Below, one piece after another: positions 35,006 through 47,886 of a stretch of DNA of 64,000 nucleotides. Source of the DNA: Nymphaea colorata. Its lineage: Eukaryota > Streptophyta > Magnoliopsida > Nymphaeales > Nymphaeaceae. The notes beneath the pieces are model-generated. The model was given only the letters and a program-made list of their open reading frames with translations. It made no database searches and was not told where the DNA came from. Every line of letters starts with the position of its first letter. The stretch's first letter is position 1. The translations under genes were made by a program, and so were the position numbers. The stretch is taken from assembly GCF_008831285.2 (NCBI RefSeq), contig NC_045147.1, positions 15,726,854-15,790,853 on the forward strand. Reading direction: 5' to 3'.

Positions 35006-38000
35006 AGGGGCTTTTTTACCCTTATAAAGATCCATCAACTATGTTATTTCATTATCTTTCATAACTAAATTTAGAATGAGAAAAAGAAAAGCAGCAAACT
35101 TCTTTTTTGACTTGTTTTCAGCAGTAACATGTGGCGATTTGTTTTGTAACAAAAACACAAACGGGAGAAATAAAAAATGAATCATGTCTTTCCTTTTATT
35201 TTGCGTTTCTTCTATACATATTTTTCAATTATTTTTGGGGTTCATAACCTTTTGGCCCTTCTAAACAAAAGAGTAGGTATAAAGGCAATTTGCTAATAGT
35301 ACATTAAAAAAATAAAAAAGTGTTTAGTATTTGGGTAAATAACAAATCACGATTCAATTTCTAAAGATTAACAGATAGATACTCAATTTCTGAAAGAAAT
35401 TTTCAAAAACCTGCCCATGAGGCATCAGCAGAAAGACATTCATTGTTGACATAAAATGATAAAACATACCCAGCTGAAAGATAAAAAAATATATTCCATC
35501 AGGAGTGGTTTCTTATTAGAGGTACTTTTGTTGTCATTTTTTTTTATCGAAAATTAAAATTTTTTTTGGGTCAACCGGCATTTCTTTGGTAGTTTACCCA
35601 ACCTTTGAGTGCATGTTTGTTAAAGTTTAAAGATTGAGCACTCAGTTGTAATTTTCTCAGTTATTAGACTTTTTTTTAACTTTTTTAATATTAAATAATT
35701 TATGGTGACGAGCTCTGATCTCAGCTCTAGCTTTCTGGCATGCTGTGGGCACCGACACTCTGCGTCCACGATTTACTTTATATATAAAATAATATATTAA
35801 AATAGAAAATAATTAGTTTGCCGGTGATGAAATCTGACTTCAGCTGTCATTCGTGGCATTCTTATCTCACCGACAATATATATGAAAAATATTTATCCGG
35901 CAGGCAATATTAGTCAGCCGTGTTTGAAATTCCGGCCTGAGAAAAAATTAGAAATGTTTGAAAGTAAATTGCCCCAAATTTTTTTTTTTTATATGGATAG
36001 TTATAGTTTCCTGCTGACTTTTTCCTTTTTAAAAAAAAAAATTGCTAGACTTTGGCATAATGTCAAATACTCAAAATAAATATTATTTAAACAGCTTTTC
36101 CTGTGTTCTTTTCCTAAACCAGAGGAATCAACAAGTAATTTCCAAATCAACTAGATCGGTACATAAGAAACGACTAATGGAAGTGATCGTACCTTCATTC
36201 ACTTGTTTCCGGAAATCATGAGATTAAATATAAATAAATTATGTTTCTAGGTGAATTAGAAGATTGCCAACCAATGTTTAGAAAAGAGTAGAAGTTCTCC
36301 TTCTTCCTTTGAGGTTTAGGACTGTGTCCGTGTTTGATAGGAATGTGGTATTACCTTCTACTTTGTACCATACAGTGTGGTGGGGTGGGAAGATCCTCGG
36401 ATTCAGGGCTGCTTCAGAACCAACCTATATAGTTACTCGCTTTAATTCCAGAATAGCACTTAGTAGAGGCAGAGCTAGAAAATTTTTGTTGCCGGAGTTG
36501 AACTATACTTTCAAACTTTTAATTAGGGCCAAAATATTATTTTTATAATTTTTATATATGTTAAACTCAAATTTATAAAATTTACATGTAAATTTTTGAA
36601 ATTTTACAAATATGAAGGAGGGCGATGGCCCCTACCAACTCCCTGCCTTCTTCTCGTTACCATTATTTGGAGTTCAAAAGAATAACACATATGAGAATTG
36701 AACTAATGACCAAACTTTCACTGAAAAGGTAAAATGACATCAATGGGCCATCTACCTGCCTGCCAATCTCATGAACTAAGGTATGCCCTTGGGGGACACA
36801 ACTTTAAAAGTGAGGTTAATCGAGGAAGTAGCAAAGCTTTGGGTTTACTCGAGATATTTGGTTTAATTGGATCCAAATATTGTCATTGACACATCATTTG
36901 AGCAATTTATTTTTTTGATAATTTTATGAAACATATTTTATATATTCACTTTCTCGAGCTTAACCGAGCCGAGCCCACTTATCTCCAGCTCCACTCGTTT
37001 AGGTTGTCGAGTTCATTTCTTAACTCAATCTCAACTCGTTGAGTTCAAGCCAAGTTTATCAAGCGAGTTCGAGTCGAGCCCGTTGAATAGCCCTAGTCTT
37101 GTTTGTATCTTTTGTTCATTTAATTATTTGGATTTTATTAAACCCTGCAAATTTTTGCACCAAGGCGTTGTTAAACCTAATGATTTTTTCTCTATAGTCG
37201 TCGGAGTGCACTTAGGTATGTTTATAGGCCAAATTCCAATCAGAACGTATAGTGTATCATATTCTATTTATCGGATATTCATATATTTGTATTCAAAATT
37301 TCACATATGAACAAAAGATAGTTAATATGATATTCGGATTTGATTCTTTTAACACGCAATCTGTGTCCGGTCCGAATCCATCCTTTTATTTTTTTCACCC
37401 GAATCTGACTTTTGAAACAACTGAATCGATCCGCACGATGATATGCACAGAACCCAGTTTCAAAATATATGGATATCACATACAAGATATTCATTTGAAA
37501 TTGAATCTGAATTCAAATGCGATGGGATATTTATTTAAAATTGCATTGAATCCTGATCCAATCCAAAGTCAGTTTCAAAATCCAAATTTAATTTATTTCT
37601 TAATCAGATCCATCTTTTTGGAAGTAGTTCAGTAAAATATCCCATCCAAATCTGATCCACCAAGCATTCTAGCACCTTGTTTCTATCATGTTGGCAGAAT
37701 GCATTCTACCCATTTCTTATTGATATCCTGAGAAGCCAATTCAAGAGTGTCATATGTCGAGTTCTGATTACTTCTTGAGTTTTTCTGTTCATCTTTGCTA
37801 AATGACTTTCTAAATAGTTCGAGGCCTTGAAGTTTTGGGGCCAATTACAAAACCTTGTTCATATTAAAAGAGATCTGCTTCTATAAAAATAAAAATAAAT
37901 GCAGAACAACTCTCAAAACATATATAATTAAGTTCTTAAGAGCGTTTCGACCGAATATTGCCAACATGATCATAATATGGAGTCAGCCCCTCGACTACCC

Positions 38001-39772
38001 AACAAGAATGAATAAATAAAAATCTGTAGTACATTGCAGGGGCTGAAAATTAATGAATTACATTCGAAGCATTGATCTCATTTTGTGTTAGTTTCAGGGA
38101 AGAAAGAGTTGCATTCTCTTTATGCTGGAACTTCGATCAGCAACTCCATGCACAAGTTGGTAATCTGGATGAACCAATTAGCTTTTTCTATGAGTATCTT
38201 CAACCTCCTCGCCCTGCAGTAACAATTCCCGCTGCATCTGATCCTCATAGTCATGGCAGCTTTTCCACAAGGATCAATAGTTAATCATGAACTACATCAT
38301 CTCTGTACTTTCAGATATTCCTCATACATAATCAATGAAGACATAGTCCGCATCCTCTCCTTTCCCATTTCTTCTTAAATTTGTATCTCCACCACTGAAG
38401 ACTCTCATCGACGGAAGATGCAGTAGGAGCATGCACATTGACTACAAATCTCGATGATATTTTGGTTTCTTTGTATGGGAAGAACAAATTCTCCAGGTAT
38501 TCCTCTATCGATCCGAGTGAAAGTTTCTCCAGGTATTCCTTATTAATCCGAGTGAAAGTTACGTGTGTTGGGTGCACCATGCATGACCAAAGAGAAAGTT
38601 ACATGCGCCAGAGGCACCATGCATAGTAAATGAGAGAAGGATATTTTGGTAATTTTAAAAAAATTCCCCTATAATCTTTTTGTTTATTTTTCATGTTTAC
38701 AAAAAAGTTTTTTTTTTCCAGTGTAAACTAACTAAAGGTATTTTAGTCATTAATTTATGCACCAATATGACACATTTTTGTACTCTGTCAAGAATACCAA
38801 GCTCTCCTATGCATCGTTCCAATTTGGTTGGATGTCTCCGAAGAAGAGTAACAAGCGTCTCCTCGAGAGCCAGTGTCTCTCCATAAAAATTCACTCTCAA
38901 CTTTTATAAAACCAGACATTTTAAACTTTATTAACAAAAAACACCAGCAACTGATCAACCACTTTCTTAACTAAGCACACCGTTGTTCTTCTCCCTTTTT
39001 TCAGGGTGAGCGGTTTTTTCGCCGTCTTGAACAGAGGCCTGGAGCATGCATTGAAACCTTGTATATAGTTCTGATGAGTAGAAGGATTGTGACAATGACC
39101 AAGTGTTTCCTAACACAAGATCCCTTGAAGTAGACCGCCTTGTCATTGTCATGAGTGTGCTACACACCTTAGGCTCATTAAACAAACCATTGTTAGAGGT
39201 GTGGTACACAACATTAAATACATGCACCGTCTGGGTATAATAAACATTGAAGAGAAGTAACTCATACTTTGGCTCTTTTAGCTATGGAGGACCCAATTGA
39301 CTTAAACAAGACTCTTGCATTGTGGACTTGATGATGTAATCAATGTAACATTCTTGACTATGATCCAAGTCTTCCCTGCTGCAAACCACCGAGCATAGGG
39401 ATCCGGTCTCAGATCTGATGAAATCTATGGAGGCCGTTTGAATCTTGTTTCTTGAGTAGTAGATGATCATGTCAAGAACAAGAAGAACAAATGCAGCCTT
39501 GCCTTGAAAGAAGCTGATTTTGATTCAAACAGTTCGTACACTCTACACGAAGCAGAGCGCTATTTCACTTCAACATCACCTGAAATGCTATAATTTGTTT
39601 CGAAAAGATCCGTTCACACTTCACATATGACGCTGCTTGCAAAATATTTCTTGCACTCTCTTGCTCGATCGCTTCCTTGTTTCTGCTTCGTCTTCCCGAT
39701 GGCTGAATAACGATGAACCATGATACCTACAAGACCAAGTTGAGAGAGAGAAAGAGAGGGAGGGAGAGAGAA
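35006..39772. other. Intergenic region upstream of the PPR gene
   Basis: No confident gene. It contains a ctcgag-rich fragment (about 36950-37095) ending in a hAT-like terminus gttgaatagccctag, and the element at 37213-37671. Tandem duplications near 38490-38615 repeat ttctccaggtattcct and later gcaccatgcat. Minus-strand open frames between 38332 and 39470 form a loose cluster but could not be joined into a recognisable protein. Confidence 0.45.
37213..37671. mobile_element. Degenerate hAT-like miniature element (459 bp)
   Basis: The left end taggtatgtttataggcc and the inward-read right end tagaatgcttggtggatc are imperfect inverted termini. The body has gaatctgaattc-type units like the element at 10895-11284, suggesting one family. 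No convincing 8-bp duplication flanks it. Confidence 0.45.
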
Positions 39773-41422
39773 ATGAAAAACTCTACCAGAACCCTCCGTC
39801 GCCGTCAGTCCATAAGTCGTTCATTGGTTTCTCCCCGGAAGAATGGCGCTGCCCAATCTGCGCCTAGAACGAACTCGCTCGCCGCAATGGCGGACGACCG
39901 AAGCTCGACGGTGGAAGGCAGAGAGAGACCACCAACTAAGTTCCTCACCCACGAAACCACCATCAAGCTCATCAGGAACGAACGCGACCCGCAAAGAGCC
40001 CTGGACGTCTTCAACAAGTCCAAGTCCCAGAGAGGCTTCAGCCACAACCACTCCACTTACTTCACCATCCTCGACAAGCTCGCCAGGGCCAAGAAATTCA
40101 ACGCCGTCGACGGCATAATCAAGCAGATGTCCTTCGAATCTTGCAGGTTCCACGAGTCCATCTTCCTCAACCTCATGGCCCATTACTCGAGCTCTTCCCT
40201 CCCTGAGAAGATCTTCGACTCCTTCTACCTCATCCAACCCTTTATAAGACAACGCCCCTCGGTCAGGGCTCTCAGCACCAGCCTCAACCTGTTGCTGGAG
40301 TGCCATCGCTTCGACCTCGCCCAGCGGATCCTCTCGGACATGCCCAACCTCAAGCTGGCACCCAACACCTGCATCTTCAACATCGTGCTCAAGTACCACT
40401 GCAGGAAACGCGACCTTGATGCCGCTTTTGGGGTGCTAGAACAGATGAGGCGGAAGAAATGCGCTCCCAACGTCATCACCTACTCCACCATGATGGCTGG
40501 CCTCTGTGACGCCGGCAGGCTGAAGGATGCCGTCCAAATGTTTGAGGAAATGATCAAGGGCAAGATACTGCCGGATCAGATGACGTACAACGTGCTGATT
40601 TCCGGGTTCTGCCGATCGGCGAACGTCGACGGCGCGAAGAGGATTATGGATTTTATGAGGAAGAATGGGTGCAACCCAAATGTGTATAACTACTCGGCCT
40701 TGTTGAATGGGCTGTGCAAGGATGGAAGAGTGGACGAGGCAATGTCGATGTTTGAAGAGATGAGGAGCTCCGGCTGTAAGCTTGACGCTGTGAGCTATAC
40801 CACGTTGATCAGCTGTCTGTGTAGAACGGGGAGGATCGATCAGGCCATGGCGATGGTGGGAGAGATGAAGGAGAGAAACTGCAAGGTCGATACAGTTATG
40901 GTTAACGTGTTGATTGGAGGATTGTGCAGAGAGAGCAGATTCGACGATGCGATGGACATTGTGGAAAAGATGCCTCGTGAGGGCGTGAGGTTGAACAAGG
41001 GGAGTTACAGGATCTTGCTGAACTTCTTGTGCCGGGAAATGGAGATGGACAAGGGGATGGTCCTCTTGGGATTAATGCTCGAAAGAGGCGTTTTGCCGCA
41101 CTACGCAACTTCGAACGACCTCTTGATCGCTCTCTGCAAACTGGGCAGGCCTGTTGATGCTACAAACGCGCTGTATTGTCTAGCAGAGCGAGGATTTGTT
41201 CCTGAAATTGATTCTTGGGCTCCATTGGTGGAGTTGGTCTGTAAGGAAAGGAAACTCGTCAAGGCCTTTGAACTTTTAGACGATTTGGTTTCAGCTAAGC
41301 TCGCGTTCTGCTGGCAGCATCAGATTGGAGATTCAGGGACCTTTTCACCTGATGGCCAGTCGGACGCATGTTTGGAGCCTCAGCTCCATGCACGACACTT
41401 TCCTGTCTTGCCAACATGGTAA
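39773..41422 (+). CDS. Pentatricopeptide repeat (P-type) protein, At5g18475-like
   Basis: A single uninterrupted frame gives 549 aa from the methionine of MKNSTRTLRRRQ. An in-frame ATG 60 nt upstream (39713) exists, but the codons between translate a GA microsatellite, so I take the downstream one. The N-terminus is rich in Arg and Ser and poor in acidic residues, like a mitochondrial presequence. At least eight contiguous 35-residue P-type repeats run from about residue 234 to 513 (starts at 234, 269, 304, 339, 374, 409, 444, 479), with more diverged repeats before them. The region THETTIKLIRNERDPQRALD and the repeat with GCNPNVYNYSALLNGLCK match my memory of Arabidopsis At5g18475. P-type PPR proteins bind organelle RNA in stabilisation, splicing or translation; the target here is unknown. 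Third codon positions are GC-rich at the start. The last 40 or so residues are not repeat-like. Confidence 0.9.
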   Translation: MKNSTRTLRRRQSISRSLVSPRKNGAAQSAPRTNSLAAMADDRSSTVEGRERPPTKFLTHETTIKLIRNERDPQRALDVFNKSKSQRGFSHNHSTYFTILDKLARAKKFNAVDGIIKQMSFESCRFHESIFLNLMAHYSSSSLPEKIFDSFYLIQPFIRQRPSVRALSTSLNLLLECHRFDLAQRILSDMPNLKLAPNTCIFNIVLKYHCRKRDLDAAFGVLEQMRRKKCAPNVITYSTMMAGLCDAGRLKDAVQMFEEMIKGKILPDQMTYNVLISGFCRSANVDGAKRIMDFMRKNGCNPNVYNYSALLNGLCKDGRVDEAMSMFEEMRSSGCKLDAVSYTTLISCLCRTGRIDQAMAMVGEMKERNCKVDTVMVNVLIGGLCRESRFDDAMDIVEKMPREGVRLNKGSYRILLNFLCREMEMDKGMVLLGLMLERGVLPHYATSNDLLIALCKLGRPVDATNALYCLAERGFVPEIDSWAPLVELVCKERKLVKAFELLDDLVSAKLAFCWQHQIGDSGTFSPDGQSDACLEPQLHARHFPVLPTW

Positions 41423-44400
41423 TGAACTTGTCGATACCTTCACGTCGACGAGCGATGAAGCGAACAGAACTTCCTAGTATACGGCTACATGCCCATTGGT
41501 TACAACCTGTTGCTGTTCTTGCTGCATGGGATATCAACAAGGTATGTGATTTCATGAGAACATGGTTTGTAAAGCACCAAGTCCAGTACAGACCCTGCTT
41601 TCTATTGTGGCAATGTCCAACATCACAGTGGATAGACGAAATTGATTTACTAGTATTTGCTGAGGAAACTGCAAAATGAATCATGGCACCTGTGCTTGCT
41701 GGAACTTAGTTTCTAGCTTTTTGGCTCTAAAGCTTTTTGGACTTGGAGATGGTGCCCTTTGCCCAAACTTTCTCCCAAAATTCAACGCCTTCTTAATTGC
41801 ATACAAGCGGAGCCAAGCCACAGAAGATTCTCTGCTCTATTAAAGGAAGTAATACTTGGACCTCAAACAGCCATGAAATCCAGTCAAAATCTGAAGAATT
41901 TAGACTTTTCATTGCAACCTCAGGAAAAAACAAATTTCATGTCTTATGGAATCAATTCGCATCTGTTATTGGGGAGATACGGCAATGGAATTTCATTACT
42001 CGACCTACATCAGTTCATATGCTTGCAACGGCCCCATTGTAGAGTACCCATCTGCATGATCCTCACTTTCATGGGTTAATGGAGGACCTGTATGGTACCT
42101 CCAGTTGCTCCAGCGAGGGTTCAAAAGTAGATTTCTTCACCACAAAACAGAAAAGCAATCAGCTGATTCAATGAAATTAGAAAATAACGCCCGTTTTTTC
42201 TAGATACAAGAAACAACATGCATAAGTTCAGCAAATTCATTGGTAACCTTTCAAGCTCAATTCGCAAAAAGGAAGAAAACAAGCTGCTTTTATGCCAGAA
42301 AAAGACTGAGGTGGCTACATGGCAGGCAATGCTAGGCAATTACTAGCATAATCCAAATTGTTATTGTGGAACTCTACTTCCAGAACATGGCAGAATGCTG
42401 GATTGAAAAGGTCTGATCCTTGTAGGCTTCATTTGTCTCCTATAACCTTTGAAGTTCCGGCTTCTTGATCCTGACGCTTATCAGGTGGACGATTTTTCTG
42501 CAGCGGAGAATTGGGCTGCAGTTAACATGCTAATGAAAAGCCAAGATTTGCTAACAATATTATCAGCCGCTGTTTGTGTCTTAAAGGTACCTTCACAAGC
42601 TTTTCCTCTCGAATTCCAGAAAATGGAAGAAATTTTGGTGGACTTGGCTGATTTCTTTCTGGTGGCTGTGTATTTGGGAAGCTAGATGCTCTTGTTTTAG
42701 AGCTTCTCAATTCCATCTTTACTGATTCTCTCGTGTTTTAATTATGTACCTTCGCTTTGATGTCTTTCTTTCTGGTCTGCTACGAGGCAATTAGCTCAAT
42801 AGTCATGTCTTCAAGTATAAACCAGTAAAGAACTCAACTACAAGAAACTGGCTGAAGTTGGAAAATAACTTGATCAACATGATCAGAAATAAATGGGATG
42901 AATAAAAATTATCAGATTGTTGTTTCTCCTTTCTCTCTTTCTCTCTCTCTCTCTCTCACTCTTATCTCCGGCGCCGGACGGGCCTCCGGTGCTGAGCATT
43001 GGCATCAAGTATGTCTCTCTCTTTGAGGCCAATATTGGACCAACTTAAATTCAAACAGGGAGGGAAGCGATAAAAATGGCCGATAAGTATGGACACCATC
43101 TGAGCCCACATGGACTCTGTCATGGTGTGAGTGTGAATCAAACGCAGTATATGCCTACCAAGGCAACAAGCAACATGCCTGGGTGCAGTTTTGAGAAGTA
43201 TCCATGCTTGGTCAAGAAATACATTTTCAAAGGCACGCCTGCTTTAGTTTAAATGAGTTTATCATAGCCAAATCATCGTTAGACAAAGTAAAATGACTTC
43301 ATCGCTCGTAATTTTTTTGCTTTCATAAATTTGTGAAGGTTGCTTGCTTTAGAGAATTTTGCAAAACCTAGGCTTAAGTATGAAAGTATTTTTTGAAAGT
43401 TAGGTGTACATTTGAAAATTTTTTTAAACCTTAAGCATGTTAGCGATAATTTTCATGAAACTTATCTACATTTCTACAATTTTTCTCATTTACATATTGA
43501 TACCACTTAAAAATTTAAAATATATTATTAGTGCCCCTTAGCGAGAAATTTATGTCTCCTACCCTCTTTCAAGACCTCTTCAAATCAACTTGAAAATATC
43601 CAACCCGATCTTGGGGATGTGTATGTGCATACTATTACTTCTAGATATTGTAATAGCTAAGTTAATTGGTCCTTTATTGGGAAATATCTGGATATTCACA
43701 TCATGGCAGTTCTTCTTTTGAGGAGATTTTTTCATGAGAATATATTAAAGGAAGAAAGAAGGGAAGAGGCAGCAAGGATATTGAACAATGAAAGAACTTT
43801 GTTGTTTGGAAATGCTGGCCTCACGTATCTTATCCGAAGGGCTATTTGTTTCAAATGGCCGGCTGTAGACAGATGAGTTATTTATCAGCACCTGCAACAT
43901 TGGCCTTCTCATTGATTGAGATATTGTCCCCCTTATTTTGTCTCCTGTTCTTCGAAATAATGTCTTATTGAGCTGATGAACTCGTGTCCCGATGTCACCA
44001 TCGATGTTAAAAACGGTTTCTCGATCGAAGCTGGACAAAAGAATTTAGGAGAGTTGATCGGTTAGATTGTTTGAACCACTTTGGATTGCTTGTGAGTTGG
44101 ATGAGATTAATAATTATAATTTTAAAGTAAAAGCAGAAATAAGAAAATATAAAAAATTTGATAGAAAACCAACAAACTTGCTAATAATATGACAATCAAA
44201 ACTGATTTTTTTTTTTTTATAAATATTTCAGGTGAACAGGAAGTCAGAGTTATCTAGTTCATTCATAAGGGATGATTGAGAGGAAAACAAAAAGAAAAAA
44301 GTGAAACTAAATCATTTTTTTTCATTTAATCATCATCAGGTTGGTGTCCCTTCATGTCCATTAGTTTTAGAGTCAAAATTCAAAGACTCATATATAGAAA

Positions 44401-47400
44401 GTGGGTAGCAATGTATGCTAATCCTCATAGTTTTTAAAAAGTCTTTTGAAGATCTTTAAAAACTCTATGAGTCAAATGTTTATAGCAATGGAAGCAAACT
44501 GGATTTGGGTAGGTTAACCAGTGTATGGAACACAAAACTGAACTTAAATTTTTTGCATGTAACTGGAATCTAAATTGGATTTTTTGCACGTAACAACAAA
44601 AATGATCACATAACTGCCCAGACTGAATATTCATTGGAGTCAGCAAAAAAAAAAATCCTTTACTGAATTTAAATTGGATTGGAAATCAAATCCTCCTTCT
44701 CTTATCAGATTTTCTTGATCGCGCTTCAAACTTGAATTTCAAAATAGAAATATAAATCGTCGACGTCCCCAATTGTTCCTTGAAACCTGATCATCGCCAT
44801 ATCAATGCTTTAGGCTTCTTGAATATCTATTTTTTCCTTTTCTTGGGTGAGAGAGTTGAAATAAAATTTGGGTTCTGACTTAGGATGAGTCTAAAGTACT
44901 CATGGTTAGAATAAACTTCTGCAATAATAATTAATCACTTGTTCATGGAAGGTTGGAGATGCAATAAGGATGCAAAACACAATTGCATTGATTTTGATGT
45001 AGCGTGTTAAAGTGGATTTTGCTACATTATGCCCAAGTTAGTGTTATGCACAATCTGGCCTAAATGACATCTGGTATCTTTCTACATCACATCACATGTC
45101 TTATTCTTTCATTTTGTTTAGTTTATTTTAACTTTTTCTTCTTTATTTTCCTTTTTTTTTAAGTAGCAGTGAAGCATTTGTCGGATTATAAACATATCCA
45201 CCCTCATATCCCAATTCTCACCGAAAAAATAAGAAAATACGAGATAAAATCCATGGGAGTCATTGATATGCAAGTTTGGTACAACCTATCAATATCAATA
45301 TTGCACATCACCTGTCAACTTGCTCTGTTAAAGTCTCGTCATCACTCAATTTTTTCCTATCAATGTTCCAAAGCAGCTTGGAGAAGCTTCCCTTCTTTGG
45401 GTACTTAGAACACTTTGTTAATATTTCTTGATTTGGTTTCAATATTTGGGGCATCTTCATGACCATTCATGGAATGCGACTCATTGGCAGTGAAAACAAT
45501 AACAAACTATTCTACTAAACTCCTTAATCTTTAAGGCAAACTGATCCTGAAATATTGTCGAATGTTGTTTTATGAATCTGCTTTAATTTTTGAGATAGAT
45601 TCACCTCAATTTAAATAGAGAAATTTGTTACTGTTCTCGTTCGTTACCAAATTGTTGCTGTTTTTAAGAGCCATAGATTTAAGATTAGGTTCTCTGTCCT
45701 CCAATCTTAAATCCGATTTTTTCTCAATGCATAAAGGCAAAACACAAATTTCAAGTGCCGACATAAGATCCTTAGTTTGATAAACCACGGATTTTTTTTG
45801 CCACATCGGCAAAAACATGCCACACGAGACCCACATCAGAATTATAAATTCTAAATTTGAAGTAAACAAATGCCCCCTAAGAGATTTTGCAAGTCATTAA
45901 TAGCTGACAATTTGGGAGAACACTTAATAAATTTATAGACTCCTTGGTTTCCCTTTACGAGCCCAATAGCTATTGAAGACATTTCTTAGACAGCACTTGG
46001 AAGCAACTCATGGACACGCCTCTTGGAGGCAATGACAAGTCTCAGTTGAATTTTAGGTAGAAAACTTGCAGCCGCAGGACCAAACACACATCCACATGGC
46101 TTCTACCAAAGAAGAAAGGACGCGAACCACCTAACATGCCATGGCTCTGCCAGTCTTCCTGTTCTTCGCCATGATCTAAAAGCCAACTACGGCACAGAAA
46201 AATCGAAGTTGCCAAAGCCAACTTACTTGGTTGGTAGCCATGGAAGCTATGAAACTTAATTCCACAGAAGCGTTTATGATGTTGATGCTTCCTGCCGAAT
46301 CTGTAATGCGACTTTGCAAACTTTTCCTAACTGTATTCCTTTTCTCATTTTGTTTTTCTTCGTTTCGTTCCAAATGGATCAGTCGCAATCGACTGGTAGA
46401 TACATGAAAAGTCTAAATCTGATCACAGTTAATGACAAGTTCATGCATTTTTATGTAACTATGATAAACTGTCAATCGTGATTCAAGTAATTAAAAAAAT
46501 TACAGAACTTGTTCGTCGCGCAGGACCAACTACAAATATAAATATTATAAAGAATTCTAATCGAGAGGCTGAAAATATTATGTTCTATCACATGGCTGAC
46601 ATTTTTTTTTTTGTTGATTAAAAAAAGCTTGAAAATCTCTGGGCTACACATGGATTGGACGTGGGGAGCAAACGCCAGATGAAGATAGCGCGTCGGCAGT
46701 TTTTGAAAGAACTAGCGGCAAGAAATTTGGCAAGTTGCAGAAGGAGAGCAAGATGATGTCGGGGAAATTTGGCGAGATATTTTGGAAGATAAACTTTTAC
46801 CTGTGTTTGATATGATATTATCGGATCCCAAGGGCATGCGTTCGTGCATCTGAAATCTGAAATTCATTCTTTGTTCAACCATAAATCCATGGGACCTGAA
46901 ATCCGGAAGTATTAATCAAAACCCAGTTTTAACCATGAAAGGAGCGATTTTGACCGGAAGAAGGAAGGTGGCCCGAAAACAACCGGTCCGTCAAAATCAC
47001 AAAGAAAAAAAAAAAATTAGTTTTTCTTTGCTACATTCGTCCCGCACTTATTGTTATTGCCATTTAGAAGGCCCGCATTTTATGTTGTGAAACAATGAAA
47101 CCATTCTCTTACTTAAATGACACAAGATTCATTAAGTAAAAGAATGAGTCACAAGAATGACTAACCAAAATTCACATTGTAGAAAAGTTTCCTTGCAAGT
47201 TTTATATATTTTTTTAACAAATACTTGAGAGAAGCCACATTGAACCGGCTTGTTTGGAGCCTAAAACTCTTGTAGTTGATTGCATGTGTCGCGTTTTCTA
47301 AAAAGGTATGTGTTTCTAAGATTTGAACCAACGACTAGTCACCTACTAACTAACTGTTGTTTGAATCAAATGCATCAAACATTTGAAGATAGCTTAACTT

Positions 47401-47717
47401 TCTTACAAGTTACCCAATTCAGGTAGGGACTTTTTGTTCACAAGTAGTAAGGTTTCAAGCTTATTTTGTTAATGGAAAAATAGAAACTTACATCTCTTGA
47501 AAAAACAAAAGTTGGTACGAATTTGTCATGAAGAACACAAGGATAAGATCAAGATGTCATTTGTCAGACGCGGGCAAAGAAGAAATCACGGAATCGGACG
47601 CCAGAAGCGGGCAAAGCTTCCGCTGGCTTCAGACAAATCTCATCTATGAGAGAGAGAGGAAATCAGATTCGCAGACATAAACAGCGGAAACCCGTGCTTT
47701 CTCTTTCCATCCCTCTC
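41423..47717. other. PPR 3' flank and intergenic sequence
   Basis: No gene was recognised. The first 1.3 kb may include PPR 3' untranslated sequence, since short open frames here (41759-42079, 42449-42685) lack domains. A CT run lies near 42932-42961. A fragment at about 45570-45660 resembles the 89-bp repeat of 33004-33181. The remainder is AT-rich with poly-A/T runs. Confidence 0.45.
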
Positions 47718-47727
47718 TCTATATATA
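47718..47727 (+). promoter_or_regulatory. Likely TATA box of PGI1
   Basis: The sequence tctatatatac lies about 165 nt upstream of the PGI1 start codon, behind CT-rich sequence. A start about 30 nt downstream would give a leader of roughly 135 nt. An ATG at about 47743 opening a five-codon frame (MVLLM, then stop) would be in the transcript only if transcription starts slightly further upstream. Confidence 0.5.
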
Positions 47728-47886
47728 CAGATGTAAAGGAAGAATGGTTTTGTTGATGTGAACTGAACCATGAGAGAGGGATAAGATCAGTTATTTTCTC
47801 CGCCCGTCGTCACCTATATTAAGGGCTGCCCTTTCTGAATCTCTGACTCTTCCCTCCATTTTGCTTTGCCTGCCCTCGATCAACCA

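Noticed and set aside
38332-39470. Cluster of four minus-strand open frames that might be exons of a gene
   Set aside because: I could not join them with plausible splice sites and none resembles a known family; local tandem duplications also disrupt the stretch. It could be a decayed gene.
39821-40399. 192-codon minus-strand open frame
   Set aside because: Antisense shadow of the GC-rich 5' part of the PPR gene.
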